Shown one piece after another: positions 14,661-16,225 of a DNA stretch of 16,225 bases. The position numbers and the translations under genes were made by a program. Location: positions 1 through 16,225 of the forward strand of contig CAMLRJ010000021.1 of NCBI GenBank assembly GCA_946482345.1, in the 5' to 3' direction. The stretch comes from an uncultured Cellvibrio sp. GTDB lineage: Bacteria; Pseudomonadota; Gammaproteobacteria; Pseudomonadales; Cellvibrionaceae. Below the pieces are notes generated by a model. It searched no databases. It worked only from the letters and a program-made list of their open reading frames with translations, and was not told the DNA's origin. Position 1 is the first letter of the stretch, and every line of letters begins with the position of its first letter.

Positions 14661-15221
14661 ATGGCAGAAGTCGAAGCTGTCAAGGAGCCCGATAAAATCA
14701 AGCTTATCAGTTATCTCCTCAAACGTCATTTCGGACAGCAACTGGCAGATATCTGGAATATCGGGTTAAACCTGGCATTACGCATCAGTGATTTGTTGTC
14801 TGTGCGCTTTAGTGACATCAAAGGCGACCGACTGGTTGTGCATGAGCAGAAAACCGGTAAGACCGCCAATATTCAGCTGAATGCTAAAACACTCAGTATC
14901 ATCGAGCGGATCCGCCACCAGTACCCCCATCACATTTACCTGTTCCAGTCTCATCGACACCAAGGCGTGAGCAGTAAACCAGCACAACCCATTTCCCGCC
15001 GTTACGTGACCAGAGCTTTTGCACATATCGGCGAAGACGTTGGTGTCACGCTAGGTACTCACTCAATGCGCAAAACACGTGGCTATCACTTGTATCAGAA
15101 CACCAAAGATCTGGCACGGGTGATGCGTATGCTACGCCATAGCTCGGAAGGCGTAACACTTCGCTATATCGGGTTGACTCAAGATGAAATTGATAAGGAT
15201 TTTGTGGAATTGGAGATTTAG
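14661..15221 (+). CDS. Catalytic-domain-only tyrosine recombinase/integrase
   Basis: This 186-residue protein consists of little more than the tyrosine-recombinase catalytic domain. All active-site residues are visible: R41 (ALRISDLL), K64 (HEQKTGK), H134 and R137 (THSMRKTR), H160 (MLRHSS) and nucleophile Y169 (TLRYIG). The N-terminal arm/core-binding domain of most phage integrases is missing, making it the size of FimB/FimE-type invertases. I start at ATG 14661, with GAGG about 9 bases before; an in-frame TTG six bases upstream is less likely. Upstream lies a 12-7-12 inverted-arm site, downstream a 35-bp hairpin. It may integrate or excise the island or invert a local segment; without arm-binding domain, FimB-like local recombination is a real alternative. 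Confidence 0.93.
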   Translation: MAEVEAVKEPDKIKLISYLLKRHFGQQLADIWNIGLNLALRISDLLSVRFSDIKGDRLVVHEQKTGKTANIQLNAKTLSIIERIRHQYPHHIYLFQSHRHQGVSSKPAQPISRRYVTRAFAHIGEDVGVTLGTHSMRKTRGYHLYQNTKDLARVMRMLRHSSEGVTLRYIGLTQDEIDKDFVELEI

Positions 15222-15238
15222 GATAGATCTAAACAATA

Positions 15239-15273
15239 CGGCATAATTGCGGCCCCAGGCCGCTGTTATGCCG
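15239..15273 (+). terminator. Strong hairpin downstream of the integrase, possible terminator
   Basis: CGGCATAA, TT, GCGGCC, loop CCA, GGCCGC, TG, TTATGCCG: 8 and 6 paired bases separated by a two-base mismatch, with a 3-base loop. It begins 18 bp after the integrase stop. A T run (15295-15302) occurs only about 20 bases beyond the stem, so it is not a textbook intrinsic terminator; a recombinase-related structure is possible. Confidence 0.45.
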
Positions 15274-15379
15274 CTGTCTGCGTTCAATTTGTCATTTTTT
15301 TATAAAGATGCATTACGAGTTTTGACTTTCCCCCAAATAGCAGGGGCGGGAAACCAGCTGCAAATGCGCTTGCTCGAGT

Positions 15380-16030
15380 TTACTTGCATGGTACTACCGC
15401 AACGAACAGAAAACTCAGGCCAGTCTCAACCGTTTCCCACGTGAAGGTGTAATCATTACGAAGGGTGATTGGCGGCCCATGAGGTTTTACTGTCCGGTAC
15501 ACTAATTCCTTGCCAGCTTGATAACTTTGACCGTGCCGAAAATCAAAATCTTCCGTGTCCGGGGAATAAGCCTCTTGGTTGATGTAATGCCGATGGTCTG
15601 TTGCAACTAGGAGGTAACCAACATCTACGAAGTCACCATACCGTTCTAGATTATGAAGATCCTTGAAGACATCATATCGATTGTTCGGTTCTCGATGATT
15701 GGCCCGTTTAAAATACTTAAGCTCAATTGCACAAGAATGGCTTTCCCCGCTTTCTATATCTTCAAGCGAAAACCAAACATCGATGTTCGCTTTTTCTGTA
15801 CCACTTTTAGCAAATGTTCCGCCTGTGAGCTTTACAGTCTTTTCTAGCTCGATGTTGAAGTGTTCGCTCGGTGACTCTTCGTACAACGCTCCGAGAGTTT
15901 TTAGAATCGATGCTAGTTGAAGTTGAAGAGATGCCTCGTTGGCAACTTGAATTCTCTGACCTGTGATTTTGCCGCAAAGTCGTTCATAAGCTAATGCAAC
16001 AATTTGCTTAATTCGGTCCTCATGATTCAT
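15380..16030 (-). CDS. PD-(D/E)XK-like hypothetical protein
   Basis: This 216-residue protein is taken to start at ATG 16030, with GGAAGA 7 bases upstream (an in-frame TTG at 16045 is less likely). It shows a PD-(D/E)XK-like pattern: a helix with E32 (NEASLQLQLA), D84 in KANIDVWF, and E103-L-K105 in CAIELKYFKR, followed by a conserved-looking NNRYDVFKDLHNLERY (116-131). This is the arrangement of small restriction-like nuclease domains that sense or cut DNA. I recognise no named family. The C-terminal end LSFLFVAVVP is hydrophobic but short. It is convergent with the integrase and 64 bp downstream of another minus-strand gene, so it belongs to a different transcription unit from the integrase. 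Confidence 0.75.
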   Translation of the reverse strand: MNHEDRIKQIVALAYERLCGKITGQRIQVANEASLQLQLASILKTLGALYEESPSEHFNIELEKTVKLTGGTFAKSGTEKANIDVWFSLEDIESGESHSCAIELKYFKRANHREPNNRYDVFKDLHNLERYGDFVDVGYLLVATDHRHYINQEAYSPDTEDFDFRHGQSYQAGKELVYRTVKPHGPPITLRNDYTFTWETVETGLSFLFVAVVPCK

Positions 16031-16094
16031 GAGATAGTCTTCCAATAAAACACCACGTTTGAACTGAGGCTTTGGCCCGCCAGAGTCATCGAAT

Positions 16095-16225
16095 CTACAG
16101 CTGCAAAATGGCCTCCGAATTTACCACCACGATCACTGGTTGATTACCACCCGTTGCATTTTCATGGAACTGACCTTTCCCCGGAATTAATACCAATCCC
16201 GTGATGAGATTTTCCAGCTTATGCG
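16095..16225 (-). CDS. 3' end of an unidentified gene, cut by the right edge
   Basis: One minus-strand frame is open from the right edge to a TAG at 16097-16095, giving 42 residues ending HENATGGNQPVIVVVNSEAILQL. The other two frames contain early stops, and the composition is protein-like, but the piece is too short to assign. It ends 64 bp before the ATG of the PD-(D/E)XK-like gene on the same strand and could be co-transcribed with it. Confidence 0.45.
   Translation of the reverse strand, partial: HKLENLITGLVLIPGKGQFHENATGGNQPVIVVVNSEAILQL

Noticed and set aside
15239..15273. Hairpin as an integron attC site
   Set aside because: GTTATGC looks attC-like, but the two-box architecture with an extrahelical base and a cassette array or integron integrase is missing.
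15247..15444. Plus-strand 65-codon frame after the integrase
   Set aside because: It begins inside the hairpin, has no ribosome-binding site and overlaps the convergent PD-(D/E)XK-like gene.
1..16225. CRISPR array, tRNA or rRNA gene
   Set aside because: No regularly spaced direct repeats, no tRNA cloverleaf with a T-loop GGTTCGAATCC-type signature and no rRNA sequence was seen on either strand.

Overview
The window is a piece of an accessory (defence-type) island. Proteins, codon use and the integrase/RadC/AlpA set suggest a gammaproteobacterium; no ribosomal, tRNA or housekeeping gene is present to name the genus, so this is inference.

Layout. (1) Left edge to 3250, minus strand, visibly AT-rich: a 709-residue protein with two GHKL ATPase heads (HSP90/MORC-like at the N-terminus, histidine-kinase-like with an H-box at the C-terminus), overlapping by 8 bp a partial gene for a receiver-like protein that runs off the left edge. 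Together they look like a kinase/receiver pair. (2) 3251-3670: a gap holding the frameshifted remnant of a GIY-YIG nuclease gene, enclosed by a perfect 15-bp inverted repeat. (3) 3671-13379, minus strand: a tightly overlapped operon, in transcription order a 58-residue one-TM protein, an ankyrin-repeat/sigma-70 fusion, a MORC-type GHKL ATPase, a Z1-family helicase-like protein, a DUF4420 PD-(D/E)XK protein and an AIPR protein. Every junction overlaps by 4-17 bp. (4) 13380-14009: regulatory gaps around an AlpA-family regulator. (5) 14010-15273, plus strand and more GC-rich: a short RadC, a catalytic-domain-only tyrosine recombinase, a 12-7-12 bp inverted-arm site just upstream of the recombinase that has the form of a recombinase core site, and a hairpin downstream. 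(6) 15380 to the right edge, minus strand: a PD-(D/E)XK-like protein of unknown role and the 3' end of another gene.

How it may work. MORC-type ATPase, Z1, DUF4420 and AIPR is a gene set known from restriction/phage-defence neighbourhoods, where it commonly travels with a DNA cytosine methyltransferase. Here no methyltransferase is visible; the promoter-proximal position is taken by a full RpoD-like sigma factor carrying N-terminal ankyrin repeats, itself translationally coupled to a small membrane protein. The sigma factor keeps the residues used to read -10 and -35 elements. A testable idea is that the ankyrin part and/or membrane peptide holds the sigma factor inactive until infection, when it drives transcription of the effector operon, or that it senses phage takeover of RNA polymerase. 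The GHKL/receiver pair downstream may be a separate module or a signalling arm. All functional links between modules are inference.
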